The notes: a model not told the origin generated them from the letters alone. Counted from the first letter of the stretch, positions 1-9,275 are shown. The stretch: DNA of 64,000 nucleotides from Streptomyces malaysiensis subsp. samsunensis (GCF_024519315.1 NZ_JANIIC010000035.1:1-64000), one strand, 5' to 3'. Numbers and translations: made by a program.

Positions 1-1197
1 GCAACGGCCGTTTTGTCCGTGGCCCCCCCCCGCCCCATCCAGGGGTACACAACCCGCCTGCCCAAGATCCCCGCCACAGAGCGGGGTGCCGTGGCCATGG
101 TCGCCACCATCAGCCTCACCTCCGCCCTGCTGAACTGGGGATTCAGCCTCATCTTCAGCGCCCTGCTGGTCAGGCGCCTGGCCGAGCGCGACAATCTGCG
201 CGTCGACTACCGGGCCGCCTCAGCGGCCGCGTACCTCGGCCTGGGCGGTAGCTGGGCCCTCGGTCTCAGCTCCTCGGCCGCTCAGCTCCAGGCCAACGCG
301 GAGAGCCTGTCGCCCTCCCTGCTGTCGATCACCGGCGTCATACCCTTCCGGGAAACCATCTTCACCTGGCAGTCCCTCACCCTCGCGGCTGTCGTGATCG
401 TCGTCTGTGTGTCCATCGCCTACCTCACCGCTCCCCGTGGCGACAGCGTGCGCACCGCGGCCGACCTCGGCATCGACCCCAGCGACCCGGTCGAGGACGA
501 CGAGCCCCGCACCCGGCCGGGGGAGTGGCTGGAGTACAGCCCCCTGCTCACCTTCGTCGTCGTGGCCCTCGTCGCCGGGTGGGCGGTGCAGGAGTTCGCC
601 GACAAGGACCCCATCGTCGCGATCTCCGCACTCAACACCTACAACCTGCTCTTCCTGACGCTCGGCATGCTGCTGCACTGGCGCCCGCGCCGGTTCCTCG
701 CGGCGGTGAACAAGGCGGTTCCGGCCACGGCCGGCGTGCTCATCCAGTTCCCCTTCTACGCCGGTATCGCCGCCATCATGACCCAGGCCACCAACGGCGG
801 GGGCGACAGCCTCTCCCACTACCTGGCCTCGGCCTTCACCGGCGTCGGATCCTCGACCCTCTTCCCACTGATGATGGGCGCCTACTCCGTCATCCTGGGT
901 TTCCTCATCCCCTCCGGCGGCGGGAAGTGGATCATCGAGGCGCCCTATGTCATGCAGGCCGCCAACGACCTCAACGTCAACCTCGGCTGGACCGTCCAGG
1001 TCTACAACGCGGCCGAAGCACTTCCCAACCTCATCAACCCGTTCTGGATGCTCCCGCTGCTGGGTGTCCTCGGCCTCAAGGCCCGCGACATCGTCGGCTA
1101 CACCTTCCTCTACCTCGTCGCCCTGCTGCCGATCGTGCTCGGCCTGCTCACCCTGCTGTCCACCACGCTGCCCTACCACCCGCCTGTCCAGCCCTAG
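1..1197 (+). CDS. Short-chain fatty acid transporter, AtoE family (5' end outside window)
   Basis: Integral membrane carrier of the AtoE/short-chain fatty acid transporter family, expected to take up acetoacetate, butyrate or similar acids. The reading frame is open from the first base, and a TTG at 13 is only an internal possibility. About 398 residues are visible; the family usually has 440-470, so the N-terminus lies outside. Many hydrophobic segments are spread along the chain, and a charged loop (about residues 145-175 of the visible part) separates two membrane halves. The stretch IIEAPYVMQAANDL and the repeated LLPL-type helices near the end fit the family. It lies 42 nt upstream of glutamate dehydrogenase on the same strand, so co-transcription is possible. 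Family assignment is by recognition; substrate is inferred. Confidence 0.8.
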   Translation, partial: ATAVLSVAPPRPIQGYTTRLPKIPATERGAVAMVATISLTSALLNWGFSLIFSALLVRRLAERDNLRVDYRAASAAAYLGLGGSWALGLSSSAAQLQANAESLSPSLLSITGVIPFRETIFTWQSLTLAAVVIVVCVSIAYLTAPRGDSVRTAADLGIDPSDPVEDDEPRTRPGEWLEYSPLLTFVVVALVAGWAVQEFADKDPIVAISALNTYNLLFLTLGMLLHWRPRRFLAAVNKAVPATAGVLIQFPFYAGIAAIMTQATNGGGDSLSHYLASAFTGVGSSTLFPLMMGAYSVILGFLIPSGGGKWIIEAPYVMQAANDLNVNLGWTVQVYNAAEALPNLINPFWMLPLLGVLGLKARDIVGYTFLYLVALLPIVLGLLTLLSTTLPYHPPVQP

Positions 1198-1239
1198 CGC
1201 GCTGGCACCTCTCCCCGGGCCCGGGAAGGAACCACGTCA

Positions 1240-2583
1240 ATGCCCCTCGATTCCACAACCGCCGCGCTCTACAAAGACATCGTTCACCGCAATCCCGCCG
1301 AACCCGAATTCCACCAGGCCGTCGCGGAGGTTCTGCACTCCATCCAACCCGTCCTTCAGCAGCGTCCGGAACTCGGCGACAATGCCCTCCTCCAGCGGCT
1401 GTGCGAGCCCGAACGCCAGGTCATCTTCCGCGTGACCTGGACCGATGACAAGGGGAACGCCCACGTCAACCGCGGTTTCCGTGTCGGCTTCAGCTCAGCT
1501 CTCGGGCCCTACAAGGGAGGGCTGCGCTTCCACCGCAGCGTCACCCTCGGCACCGTGAAGTTCCTGGCATTCGAACAGATTTTCAAGAACGCGCTTACGG
1601 GCCTGGGGATCGGGGGCGGCAAGGGAGGATCCGACTTCGATCCCAGCGGGCGCTCCGACGGCGAGATCATGCGCTTCTGTCAGGCGTACATGACCGAGCT
1701 GCACCGCCACATCGGCCCCCACACCGATGTCCCGGCCGGCGACATCGGTGTGGGCGGACGAGAGATCGGCTACCTCTTCGGCCAGTACAAGAGGATCACC
1801 AACCGCTTCGACGCCGGAGCGCTCACGGGCAAGGACCTGAACATCGGCGGCAGCCAGGCACGCCCCGAAGCCACCGGCTACGGCGCCGTCTACTTCCTGG
1901 AGGCCATGCTCGCCGAGCGCGGCCACACGCTGGAGGGCAAGACCGCGGTCGTCTCCGGCTCCGGCAACGTCGCACAGTACGCCCTGGTCAAGCTGCACCA
2001 GCTCGGGGCCAAGGTGGTCGCCTGCTCCGACTCCACCGGCACGCTCTACGACCCCACCGGCATCCGCGCCGACATCCTGCACGAGGTCAAGCAGGTTCAG
2101 CGGCGCAAGCTGGACCACTACGTTGAACTGGTCTCCAGCGCGCGTTTCGCACCGGACAGGAGGCCGTGGGACATTCCCTGCGATATCGCTCTGCCCTCCG
2201 CGACGCAGAACGAACTCGGCGAGGCCGATGCCGTGTCCCTGGCCAAGAACAACCTCATCGCACTCGCCGAGGGTGCCAACATGCCCTGCACACCGGAGGC
2301 GATCAAGGTGTTCCAGGAAGCGAGGATCGCTTTTGGCCCCGGCAAGGCGGCGAACGCCGGCGGCGTGGCCACCTCGGGCTTGGAGATGCAGCAGAACGCC
2401 GCACGCACCAAGTGGTCCTTCGAGCACACCGAGCAGACCCTGGCCCGCATCATGCGCAGCATCCACCACACCTGCCTGGTCACAGCGGCCGACCACGGCA
2501 AGCCCGGGGACTACATCACCGGCGCCAACGTCGCAGGCTTCCTGACCGTGGCCTCCGCCATGAACACGCTGGGCCTGGTCTGA
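1240..2583 (+). CDS. gdhA: NADP-specific glutamate dehydrogenase
   Basis: Cytoplasmic hexameric enzyme that aminates 2-oxoglutarate to L-glutamate with NADPH (EC 1.4.1.4), a main ammonium assimilation route when nitrogen is plentiful. At 447 residues it has the standard length of the bacterial NADP form. The substrate-binding segment GPYKGGLRFHRSV is followed by GLGIGGGKGG with the catalytic lysine, then PAGDIGVGGREIGYL. A Rossmann fold follows with VVSGSGNVAQYA, and ALPSATQNE closes the active-site region. The ATG is preceded by GGAAGGA at good spacing. The gene ends convergently with the TetR gene downstream. No regulator is obvious beside it. Identification is firm. Confidence 0.97.
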   Translation: MPLDSTTAALYKDIVHRNPAEPEFHQAVAEVLHSIQPVLQQRPELGDNALLQRLCEPERQVIFRVTWTDDKGNAHVNRGFRVGFSSALGPYKGGLRFHRSVTLGTVKFLAFEQIFKNALTGLGIGGGKGGSDFDPSGRSDGEIMRFCQAYMTELHRHIGPHTDVPAGDIGVGGREIGYLFGQYKRITNRFDAGALTGKDLNIGGSQARPEATGYGAVYFLEAMLAERGHTLEGKTAVVSGSGNVAQYALVKLHQLGAKVVACSDSTGTLYDPTGIRADILHEVKQVQRRKLDHYVELVSSARFAPDRRPWDIPCDIALPSATQNELGEADAVSLAKNNLIALAEGANMPCTPEAIKVFQEARIAFGPGKAANAGGVATSGLEMQQNAARTKWSFEHTEQTLARIMRSIHHTCLVTAADHGKPGDYITGANVAGFLTVASAMNTLGLV

Positions 2584-2673
2584 CCCACCGGGCCCCGTGG
2601 CAGCCTGTGATGGGAGTCCGGGGACGGCGACGGCTACGTCATCCGGCCGCGGCGAGCCGCCCCGGAACCGGCA

Positions 2674-3306
2674 TCAGGAGTGGTGGGCCTCCGGCTCTCG
2701 AGGGCCAACGGTGGCCATGGCGCGGCCGAGGGCGGAGGCCAAGGAGCCCTTGGGGGTCGAGGCCAGCCAGGAGTGCTGGGCGGCGATGAGGCAGCCGAAG
2801 GCCGCCGCGGTGACGGCGCGGGGTGTGGGGTCGTCGTCGGCGTAGGGCGTGCCCGCCGCCTCGGCGCGGGCGCGCAATTCCGATACCACGGCATCCTGCA
2901 TCCGCTGGAGCCGCTGAAGGTATGCGGCGAGCAGTGCGGGGGTCCGGAAGACGATCCGGTGGATCGGCTCCACCAACTCGGCGTGGCCGGGCGCCTCGGC
3001 CAGGGCGACCATCACATCGAAGGTGCGGTGCAGCGACGTCCAGATCGGTTCGGCGGCCGGGCGGTCGCGCAGCGCGGCGAGCATGTCGTCCACGACGAGG
3101 TCGAACTTGCCGAGGACGATCTCCTCCTTGCTGGCGAAGTATCGGTGGACGCTGCGCTGGGACATGCCCACGGCGGCCGCGATGTCGTCGATCGTCGTGG
3201 CCTCGAAGCCGCGCTCCACGAACAGAGCCTCCGCGGCTTGGGCGATCTCCCGCCGGACCGCGCGACGGGTGCGCGCGCGAAGGCCGGCCTGCTGCTTCTC
3301 GCTCAT
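2674..3306 (-). CDS. TetR family transcriptional regulator
   Basis: A 210-residue TetR-type repressor. The N-terminal DNA-binding domain (about residues 12-60) shows the usual helix-turn-helix, with TTIDDIAAAVGMSQRSVHRYFASKEEI. The C-terminal ligand domain is helical and not conserved enough to predict an inducer. The gene diverges from an SDR oxidoreductase, with 100 nt between their starts, and a perfect TGTCAG-ACA-CTGACA element lies in that gap. The simplest reading is autoregulation plus control of the SDR, induced by a substrate of that enzyme. ATG start; the reading frame begins MSEKQQAGLRART. Confidence 0.9.
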   Translation of the reverse strand: MSEKQQAGLRARTRRAVRREIAQAAEALFVERGFEATTIDDIAAAVGMSQRSVHRYFASKEEIVLGKFDLVVDDMLAALRDRPAAEPIWTSLHRTFDVMVALAEAPGHAELVEPIHRIVFRTPALLAAYLQRLQRMQDAVVSELRARAEAAGTPYADDDPTPRAVTAAAFGCLIAAQHSWLASTPKGSLASALGRAMATVGPREPEAHHS

Positions 3307-3338
3307 GATGCGCTCGGTCTAACGCGAACCGCCATATC

Positions 3339-3353
3339 TGTCAGACACTGACA
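3339..3353. promoter_or_regulatory. Probable TetR operator between divergent genes
   Basis: Perfect inverted repeat TGTCAG with a 3-nt spacer and CTGACA, placed in the 100-nt divergent gap between a TetR gene and an SDR gene. Size and location are typical for a TetR dimer site controlling both promoters. Binding is inferred. Confidence 0.6.
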
Positions 3354-3406
3354 AGCATGGCGTGGGCTGACGCCAGTCAGGATTCGCGAACCATCGGAGA
3401 TCCCTC

Positions 3407-4237
3407 ATGACCCCCGGCAAAACCATCGTCATCACCGGCGCGAGCGACGGCATCGGTGCCGCGGCGGCGCGCCAACTGCACCGCAGCGGCCACCGGGTCG
3501 TGGTCGTCGGCCGCTCTTCCCACAAGACGCGGGCCGTCGCCGACGAGATCGGCGCCGACAGCTACGTCGCCGACTTCACCCGGCTGGACGAAGTCCGCGC
3601 CCTCGCGGCGCGGTTGGACGCCGCGTATCCGCGCATCGACGTGCTCGCCAACAACGCGGGCGGCGTCTTCGGCGATCCCGCCAAGACCCCGGACGGGTTC
3701 GAGAAGACCTTCCAGGTCAACCATCTGGCGCCCTTCCTGCTCACCCGGCTGCTGATGGACAAGCTGCTCGCCTCCGGGGCTTCGGTGCTCCAGACCTCCA
3801 GCGTCGGCGCGCGCATGGCCGGCAAGCTGGACACCGACGACCTCAACCTCGACCGGAACTTCAGCCCGATCCGGGCCTACGGCGCCGCCAAGCTGGAAAA
3901 CATCCTGTTCACCAAGGAACTGCACCAGCGCTACCACGCCCAAGGGCTCTCCGCCGCCGCCTTCCACCCCGGGAACGTGGCGTCCAGCTTCGGCACCCGG
4001 TCCGAGAGCCGGCTGATGCGGTTCATCGCCACCAACTGGTTCACCCGTGCCATGCTGATCTCCCCCGAGAAGGGCGCCGAGCAGTTGACATGGCTGGCCG
4101 AGGGCCGCCCGGGCGCCGACTGGGAATCCGGCGTCTACTACGAGAAGCGCAAGCCCGCCCGTCGCACCAACCGCCAGGCCGCCGACGCCGAGCTGGCCCG
4201 CCGACTGTGGGATCGTTCGGAGGAGCTGCTGGGCTGA
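3407..4237 (+). CDS. Short-chain dehydrogenase/reductase
   Basis: A 276-residue classical/extended SDR, probably an NAD(P)-dependent oxidoreductase resembling the retinol-dehydrogenase/WW-domain oxidoreductase group. The cofactor motif TGASDGIG is at the N-terminus (residues 10-17), NNAGG follows the fourth strand, and the catalytic Ser (QTSSVGARM) and YGAAK are in order. The C-terminal third includes a basic segment (KRKPARRT). It is transcribed divergently from a TetR repressor and shares an operator with it, which suggests induction by its substrate or a related toxic compound. The downstream neighbour is convergent. Substrate unknown. Confidence 0.88.
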   Translation: MTPGKTIVITGASDGIGAAAARQLHRSGHRVVVVGRSSHKTRAVADEIGADSYVADFTRLDEVRALAARLDAAYPRIDVLANNAGGVFGDPAKTPDGFEKTFQVNHLAPFLLTRLLMDKLLASGASVLQTSSVGARMAGKLDTDDLNLDRNFSPIRAYGAAKLENILFTKELHQRYHAQGLSAAAFHPGNVASSFGTRSESRLMRFIATNWFTRAMLISPEKGAEQLTWLAEGRPGADWESGVYYEKRKPARRTNRQAADAELARRLWDRSEELLG

Positions 4238-4385
4238 ACTCCTCCCCTCGGCGAGGCGGGCGCACGGCGGGTCTGGTCAGCGTGGCGCCGAGCCGCGCAC
4301 CCGCGACCAGCGCGAAGTTCGCCATGGCCGCACCGTGGCGGAGCCACACGACAACCGCTCCGGAAACGTCATCCCGATACACGCC

Positions 4386-5534
4386 CTAGGAGCGGGTCCG
4401 GCACAGTTCCCGGTCCACGAGTGTGTTCATGGCCCGCTGGGTGTCCTGGCCGCCGTCACTGGTCACGTACACCACGGCGGTCCGGGTCCCGTCTCGGGTG
4501 ACGCCACCCCAGGTGTGATAGCCGAGCAGTTCGCCCGGGTGGCCGAAGTAGCTGCCGCCACAGGACAACGGGATCTCGCCCAGACCGAGTCCATACCTCA
4601 CGCCCAGCTCGGGCGCGGGCTTGGTGGTCGTCATCTCGTCGAGCTGCGCCGGAGCCAGCAGACGGCCGCGCAGCAGCGCGGTGTAGAAGCGGTTCAGGTC
4701 GTGCGTGGTGCTGATGATCGAGCCGGAGCCGACGGCCATACTCGGATTGAGCGACGTGACGTCCATGCTGGTGTTGGCGCCGAACGCGGCGTAGCCACGG
4801 GCGTGCGGGCCCGGAATGGACGGGAAGGCGCCGGGCGTACTGGTACCCCTCAGGCCCAGCGGGCGGATGATCCGGTCGTTCACCTCCTGGGCCCAGCTCC
4901 GGCCGGTGACCTCATGGATGATCATCGCGGCGAGAACGTAGTTGGTGTTGGAGTACGACCAGCCGGCGCCGGGGGAGAAGTGGGGAGGGTGCCGCATCGC
5001 CAGCCCCACCAATTCCTCGGGGGTGTAGGTGCGGAACCGCTCGGCTCGATAGCCGTCCGCGCTGTTCAACGCGGGTATCTCCGGCAGGACGTCAGGGATG
5101 CCGCTCGTATGTTGCAGCAGCTGCCGCACGGTGACCCGGCTGCCGTCGTTGCCGTTGCCCCGGACCACTCCCGGCAGCCACCGCTCGACGGTGTCCTCCA
5201 GGGACATGCGCCCCTCGCCGACGAGTTGCAGCACGACCGTGGCGGAGAAGGTCTTGGTGGCGCTGCCGATCCGGAACCTGCCGCCCTGTGGCATCGGCCG
5301 CCTGGTGCCCCTCTCGGCCGTCCCGGCACGCGCGCTGTCATATGTGTCCGGTGACGTGACCTCGGCGAGCACACCGACGGCCCCGGTGTCGTGGATCGCG
5401 TCCACCTGCTGTTGGAGCGGATCGGCCGGCCGCGGCTTCGCCGCCGCCGTGAGCCCGGTCGACGCGGCGAGGAGGACCGCGGCCAGGCTGGTCAGGACGA
5501 GCGGGCCTCGCCGACGCCTTCCCGACACCTGCAT
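4386..5534 (-). CDS. Secreted serine hydrolase, class C beta-lactamase/DD-peptidase fold
   Basis: Exported penicillin-recognising serine hydrolase of the beta-lactamase/D-alanyl-D-alanine carboxypeptidase (R61-like) family. I choose the ATG giving 382 residues: it is followed by a basic stretch and a hydrophobic segment (signal peptide about 1-33) and preceded by GGAAGGGGATC. The longer open frame upstream is arginine/proline-rich with no domain. The active-site motifs are SATK (nucleophile S91, K94), YSN (194-196) and HPG (332-334), in correct order and spacing. The HPG in place of KTG/HTG suggests a D-amino-acid peptidase or esterase-type member rather than a true penicillinase. It is divergent from the PAS/SpoIIE locus. 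Confidence 0.88.
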   Translation of the reverse strand: MQVSGRRRRGPLVLTSLAAVLLAASTGLTAAAKPRPADPLQQQVDAIHDTGAVGVLAEVTSPDTYDSARAGTAERGTRRPMPQGGRFRIGSATKTFSATVVLQLVGEGRMSLEDTVERWLPGVVRGNGNDGSRVTVRQLLQHTSGIPDVLPEIPALNSADGYRAERFRTYTPEELVGLAMRHPPHFSPGAGWSYSNTNYVLAAMIIHEVTGRSWAQEVNDRIIRPLGLRGTSTPGAFPSIPGPHARGYAAFGANTSMDVTSLNPSMAVGSGSIISTTHDLNRFYTALLRGRLLAPAQLDEMTTTKPAPELGVRYGLGLGEIPLSCGGSYFGHPGELLGYHTWGGVTRDGTRTAVVYVTSDGGQDTQRAMNTLVDRELCRTRS

Positions 5535-5770
5535 GATGATGATCCCCTTCCCGTTCGGGTTGGCTGTGCGCTCAGAGACCGCACAGGTGGCCCGCGGCTG
5601 TTTCGCCCCCGGAGCCGGTGGTCGGCGACCATCCCACCAGCGGAGAGCGGACCGGCCAATCCGGCTTTCCCCCCGACGTCCCGACGCACTGCCCTCAGGA
5701 CGGTGCCTGGGGTTCCCCCCCGCAGAGGCGCTGAGGCTGATCATTACGGGACATCGCTTAACATTGATGC

Positions 5771-6118
5771 ATGGCGGACTCCGGCATGTCTCCGCCCGGC
5801 CGGTGGTTTCCCGCGGGAGCGGAGAGTGTCTTCTCGGATCCGGCAGCCCCTGTCCTCGTGACTGATCTCGCCGGGCTGGTGACACAGCGGAGCCCGGGCG
5901 CACAGGCCCTGTGGGGACATGCGCCCGAGCACGTCACCGGTACGCCTCTGGCCAGCCCGTTCACGTCCGACGTCACGGCACCCCGGCACCGTGACGGAGA
6001 GACCTTGGACGCGTCGGCGCTACCAGCCCCGCCGGCGGGCGCGCAACGGGGGACAGGGCTCCTGGTCCAGGCCGTCCCGGAGGAGGGCGTGGCCGGTGAG
6101 CAGCCATTCAGACGGTGA
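5771..6118 (+). CDS. PAS-domain fragment, probable N-terminus of the next gene in another frame
   Basis: A 115-residue open frame with a PAS-like pattern: PVLVTDLAGLVTQRSPGAQ, then GHAPEHVTGTPL and an HRDGETLDAS segment. It ends 23 nt inside the beginning of the following phosphatase, which continues in the +1 frame. In many Streptomyces homologues a PAS of this kind is directly followed by a second PAS starting like the next gene, so this may be one protein interrupted by an indel. A real separate gene is also possible: the next gene has a GTG start with a GGAGGAGG-like site inside this frame, which would allow translational coupling. Which is true cannot be decided here. Confidence 0.55.
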   Translation: MADSGMSPPGRWFPAGAESVFSDPAAPVLVTDLAGLVTQRSPGAQALWGHAPEHVTGTPLASPFTSDVTAPRHRDGETLDASALPAPPAGAQRGTGLLVQAVPEEGVAGEQPFRR

Positions 6119-8207
6119 GTCGATCAAGCGGTGGGCGTTCGAGCAGCATCCCGTGGCGACGACGATTTACGACCGGGACGGACGACTGCTGTTCATGAAC
6201 ACCTCGATGCGGCAGGCGACACGACTCTCCGAGGAGGCGACTCGCGGCCAGCTCCTCACCGAGATCGTCCAGGGCGGCGAGTACGCCGAGATCGTCCAGG
6301 GCGCCGAGTACGAGGAACTCCAGCAGCGGATCTTCCGGGTACTGGAGACCGGGCATGTGGAGTCCTACGAGTTCTTCGTCAGGCTGGCGAGCGAGACAAA
6401 GGCGCATGCCTGGATCGTGGATGTCGTTCCGCTGAAAGACGAGGCCGGTCGAATTCACGGCGCCAGTGTGTCCGCTTACGACTACTCCGAGCAGTACGAG
6501 TCCCGGGAGCGGCTGGCGCTGCTGAGCGAGGCCAGGAGCCATATCGGCGCCAGCCTGGACGTGGCCGGCACCGCCCGGGAGTTCACCGAGGTCACCGTGG
6601 ACCGCTTCGCCGATGTCGTCAGCGTCGATCTGCTGGGTCCCGTCTTCCAAGGCGACCTGCCCGGGTCCGACCCCGCCGAGCCCGCCCCGCTGCGCCGGGC
6701 GGCATACCGCTCGGCGTACTCGGGCTCCCGGGGAGCCCGAGCCGCGGGCGAGCTCGGCCGCCGGCCGACTCCCCGGCTCATCACCCGGTGTCTGGCCACC
6801 GGCCAGGCCGAGCTGCACCAGGTCACCGACCCCGATGTCCTTCGATGGCTCATCCGCGACCCCGATCAGGAGGCGCGGGCCCTTGCGTGCGGGGTGCACT
6901 CCATGATCGTGGTACCCGTCCGCGCCCTGGGCGCCACCCTGGGAGTGGTCGTCTTCCTCAGGTGCGGGTCCCGCACGCCCTTCGCACGCGGTGATCTGGC
7001 CGTCACCGAGGACCTGGTCACGCGGACCGCCGTCTGCCTGGACAACGCCCGCCGCTACCTCCGCGAGCGCACCACCTCCGAGACCCTGCAACGCAGCCTG
7101 CTGCCGCGGAAACTCCCCGACCAGGCCGCGCTCGAAATCGCCTCACGCTACCTCCCGGCCGAAGCCCAGGCCGGTGTGGGCGGCGACTGGTTCGACGTCA
7201 TCCCGCTGTCCGGCGCCCGCGTCGCGCTGGTCGTCGGTGATGTCGTCGGCCACGGCCTCCAGGCATCCGTCACCATGGCCAGGCTGCGCACCGCGGTGCG
7301 CAGCCTCGCCGACCTCGACCTCCCACCCGACGAGCTGCTCACCCATCTCGACGACATCGTCATCCGCCTGTCCGACGACGTCGAGGCAGACGCCGCCGGA
7401 GATGTCGGCGCCACCTGCCTGTACGCGGTCTACGATCCCGTGTCCCGCCGCTGCACCCTCGCCCGCGCGGGCCATCCACTGCCGACCCTGCGCACCCCGG
7501 ACGGCAGCACCACCATCCTCAACCTCCCCGCCGGCCCACCCCTCGGTCTGGGCGGCCTGCCTTTCGAGGCCGTCGAGGTCGACCTGCCCGAAGGCAGCCT
7601 CCTCGCCCTGTACACGGACGGCCTGATCGAAAGCCGCGGCCGCGACATCGACGAAGGCTTCGACGCTCTGCGCCAGGCCCTCGACCGGCCAACCCCCACC
7701 CTGGAAGCCGCCTGCGACGCCGTACTCGAAGCGCTGCCTCCCACCCGCCCGGACGATGACGTCGCACTGCTCCTGGCGCGCACCCGCGCTCTGAGCGCCG
7801 ACCAGGTCGCCACTTGGGATCTGCCGCGTGATCCCGCCACCGTCGCCACGACCCGGCAGAGCGTCTCCGAGAAGTTGACCGACTGGGGACTGGAAGAGCT
7901 CAGTTTCGTCACCGTGCTGGTGGTCAGCGAACTGGTCACCAACGCCATCCGCTACGGCCAATCCCCCATTCAGCTGCGCCTGATCCTCCCGCAGCCCGTG
8001 GCGGGGCAGGAAGGCACCCCCACCCGCCCTCTGATCTGCGAGGTCTCGGACGCCAGCAGCACCTCCCCGCACCTGCGCCGGGCTCGTGTCTTCGACGAGG
8101 GCGGACGGGGTCTGCTGCTGGTCGCCCAGCTCACCCAGCGCTGGGGCACCCGCCACGCCCGCGCCGGCAAGACCATCTGGGCCGAGCAGGTCCTCCCCGC
8201 TTCGTGA
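6096..8207 (+). CDS. PAS-GAF-SpoIIE phosphatase with HATPase (anti-sigma kinase-like) domain
   Basis: Multidomain signalling protein, 703 residues from a GTG start preceded by GGAGGAGG. Order: PAS (about 5-130), GAF (about 140-320), PP2C-type SpoIIE phosphatase (about 330-565) and a C-terminal HATPase_c/RsbW-like domain (about 580-703). The phosphatase has GGDWFDV (362-368), GDVVGHG (381-387), YTDGL (506-510) and DDDVALL (553-559), so its metal-binding acids are present. The kinase-like domain has the N-box ELVTNAIRYG and G-box EGGRGLLL. Such proteins control anti-sigma-factor antagonists by dephosphorylation and phosphorylation. Upstream codons in this frame are Arg/Pro-rich and not PAS-like, which supports this start or a frameshift from the preceding PAS. 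Confidence 0.9.
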   Translation: MSSHSDGESIKRWAFEQHPVATTIYDRDGRLLFMNTSMRQATRLSEEATRGQLLTEIVQGGEYAEIVQGAEYEELQQRIFRVLETGHVESYEFFVRLASETKAHAWIVDVVPLKDEAGRIHGASVSAYDYSEQYESRERLALLSEARSHIGASLDVAGTAREFTEVTVDRFADVVSVDLLGPVFQGDLPGSDPAEPAPLRRAAYRSAYSGSRGARAAGELGRRPTPRLITRCLATGQAELHQVTDPDVLRWLIRDPDQEARALACGVHSMIVVPVRALGATLGVVVFLRCGSRTPFARGDLAVTEDLVTRTAVCLDNARRYLRERTTSETLQRSLLPRKLPDQAALEIASRYLPAEAQAGVGGDWFDVIPLSGARVALVVGDVVGHGLQASVTMARLRTAVRSLADLDLPPDELLTHLDDIVIRLSDDVEADAAGDVGATCLYAVYDPVSRRCTLARAGHPLPTLRTPDGSTTILNLPAGPPLGLGGLPFEAVEVDLPEGSLLALYTDGLIESRGRDIDEGFDALRQALDRPTPTLEAACDAVLEALPPTRPDDDVALLLARTRALSADQVATWDLPRDPATVATTRQSVSEKLTDWGLEELSFVTVLVVSELVTNAIRYGQSPIQLRLILPQPVAGQEGTPTRPLICEVSDASSTSPHLRRARVFDEGGRGLLLVAQLTQRWGTRHARAGKTIWAEQVLPAS
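6261..6314 (+). repeat. 27-bp tandem duplication inside the PAS domain
   Basis: Two adjacent 27-bp copies beginning GAGATCGTCCAGGGC, differing at only a few bases, encode EIVQGGEYA and EIVQGAEYE. The unit is a multiple of three, so the frame is kept and nine residues are added to the PAS loop/helix region. Confidence 0.85.
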
Positions 8208-8292
8208 GCGACGAGGATCCTGCCGGCCAACACGGCGGGCTTCCGCACATCCGGCGTGATGCGGCGCCTGGGCCGCTGCGTCGGCCGGCGAT

Positions 8293-9012
8293 TCATAGCA
8301 GGACGACGCACCCGCGTTCCTCCAACTCGGTGAGCAAACGGTGGGAGGGGGTGCAGGTGTTCCAACGAAGGTCCAGCTTCTCCAGGGCGGGCATCCGTGC
8401 GACCCAGTCCGGAATCCGGACGATGCGGTTGCTACGGAGGTCGAGTTGCCGGAGCCGGGGAAGGTCGGCCAGCGACGTGGGCACTTCGGTGAACGCGTTC
8501 TCACGCAGGTCCAGGTGTCGTAGTTCACGCAGGCCGGTCACCGTCGACGGCAGGGTTCTGAGCGCGTTCCCGCGCAGCCAGAGTTCGCGCAGCTTGTGGA
8601 GGCGGCCGATGGTGTCGGGCAATCCGGTCAGCCGACTGTGCTGGGCCCGGAGCTCGATCAGTTCCGCCATCCGGCCGACGGTTTCGGGCAGGGCGGTGAG
8701 AGGGTTCTCGCCGACGTTGAGGTAGCGCAGCCGCGTCAGGTTTCCCAGTGTGTCCGGGAGCCGGGACACGTTGTTGTCGTGCAGGTAGAGACAACCGCTG
8801 AGTTGGACCAGGTCGCCCAGCGAGTCGGGAAGCGAGGTGAGTTCGTTGTGGCCGAGGTCCAAAGTGGTCAGGCTGTCCAGCTGTCCGATCTTCGGCGAGA
8901 GGGCGGTGAGGCCGTTGTCCGCCAGGATCAGCACTCGGAGCCCGGTGTGCTGCCAGACCGACTCGGGCACCTCTCCGAGCTGTCGGCGCCAGAGACTGAG
9001 TGTGGGCTGCAC
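8293..9012 (-). CDS. Leucine-rich repeat protein
   Basis: A 239-residue protein made almost entirely of about nine leucine-rich repeats of 23 residues (pattern LPxxLGxLxxLxxLxLxxNxL), from about residue 10 to 225. There is no signal peptide and no membrane segment, so it should be cytoplasmic. The GTG start is supported by GGAAAGGAC ten nt upstream. Repeats of this simple, plant-like type form a curved protein-binding surface. No enzymatic domain is attached, so it is probably an adaptor or binding protein of unknown partner. It is convergent with the SpoIIE phosphatase gene; a functional link to it is only a guess. Confidence 0.88.
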   Translation of the reverse strand: MQPTLSLWRRQLGEVPESVWQHTGLRVLILADNGLTALSPKIGQLDSLTTLDLGHNELTSLPDSLGDLVQLSGCLYLHDNNVSRLPDTLGNLTRLRYLNVGENPLTALPETVGRMAELIELRAQHSRLTGLPDTIGRLHKLRELWLRGNALRTLPSTVTGLRELRHLDLRENAFTEVPTSLADLPRLRQLDLRSNRIVRIPDWVARMPALEKLDLRWNTCTPSHRLLTELEERGCVVLL

Positions 9013-9275
9013 GGCCCCGTCCTTTCCGTTCGCGGTAGCTCGGTGGCCGAGGCCAGGGCCCGTCTTCGACGACGGACCCTGGCGCCGGGGTACGAGGCGG
9101 TGGCCCGGCTCGGTCCTGTGGAGCCGGGTGGCCCGCCCTGTGGAGTCCGGACCCCGCCCGAGAGCGTCGCCCAGGACTCCGGTCGGCCACTTCCTCGGCG
9201 GTCGATGGCAGGCGCCATGCGGCGGCGCGGGTATCCGACCACCTCAGGGTGGCCGCGCCGTGACCGGTGAGCCCC

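Noticed and set aside
220..1179. Long open frame on the minus strand opposite the fatty acid transporter
   Set aside because: Composition is Gly/Asp/His/Arg-rich without domains, typical of antisense frames in GC-rich coding DNA.
1214..1225. CCCGGGCCCGGG palindrome before gdhA
   Set aside because: Low-complexity GC palindrome overlapping the ribosome binding region; occurs easily by chance here.
4386..5903. Longer 505-codon version of the serine hydrolase
   Set aside because: The extra N-terminal 123 codons lack any signal or domain and would bury the signal peptide.
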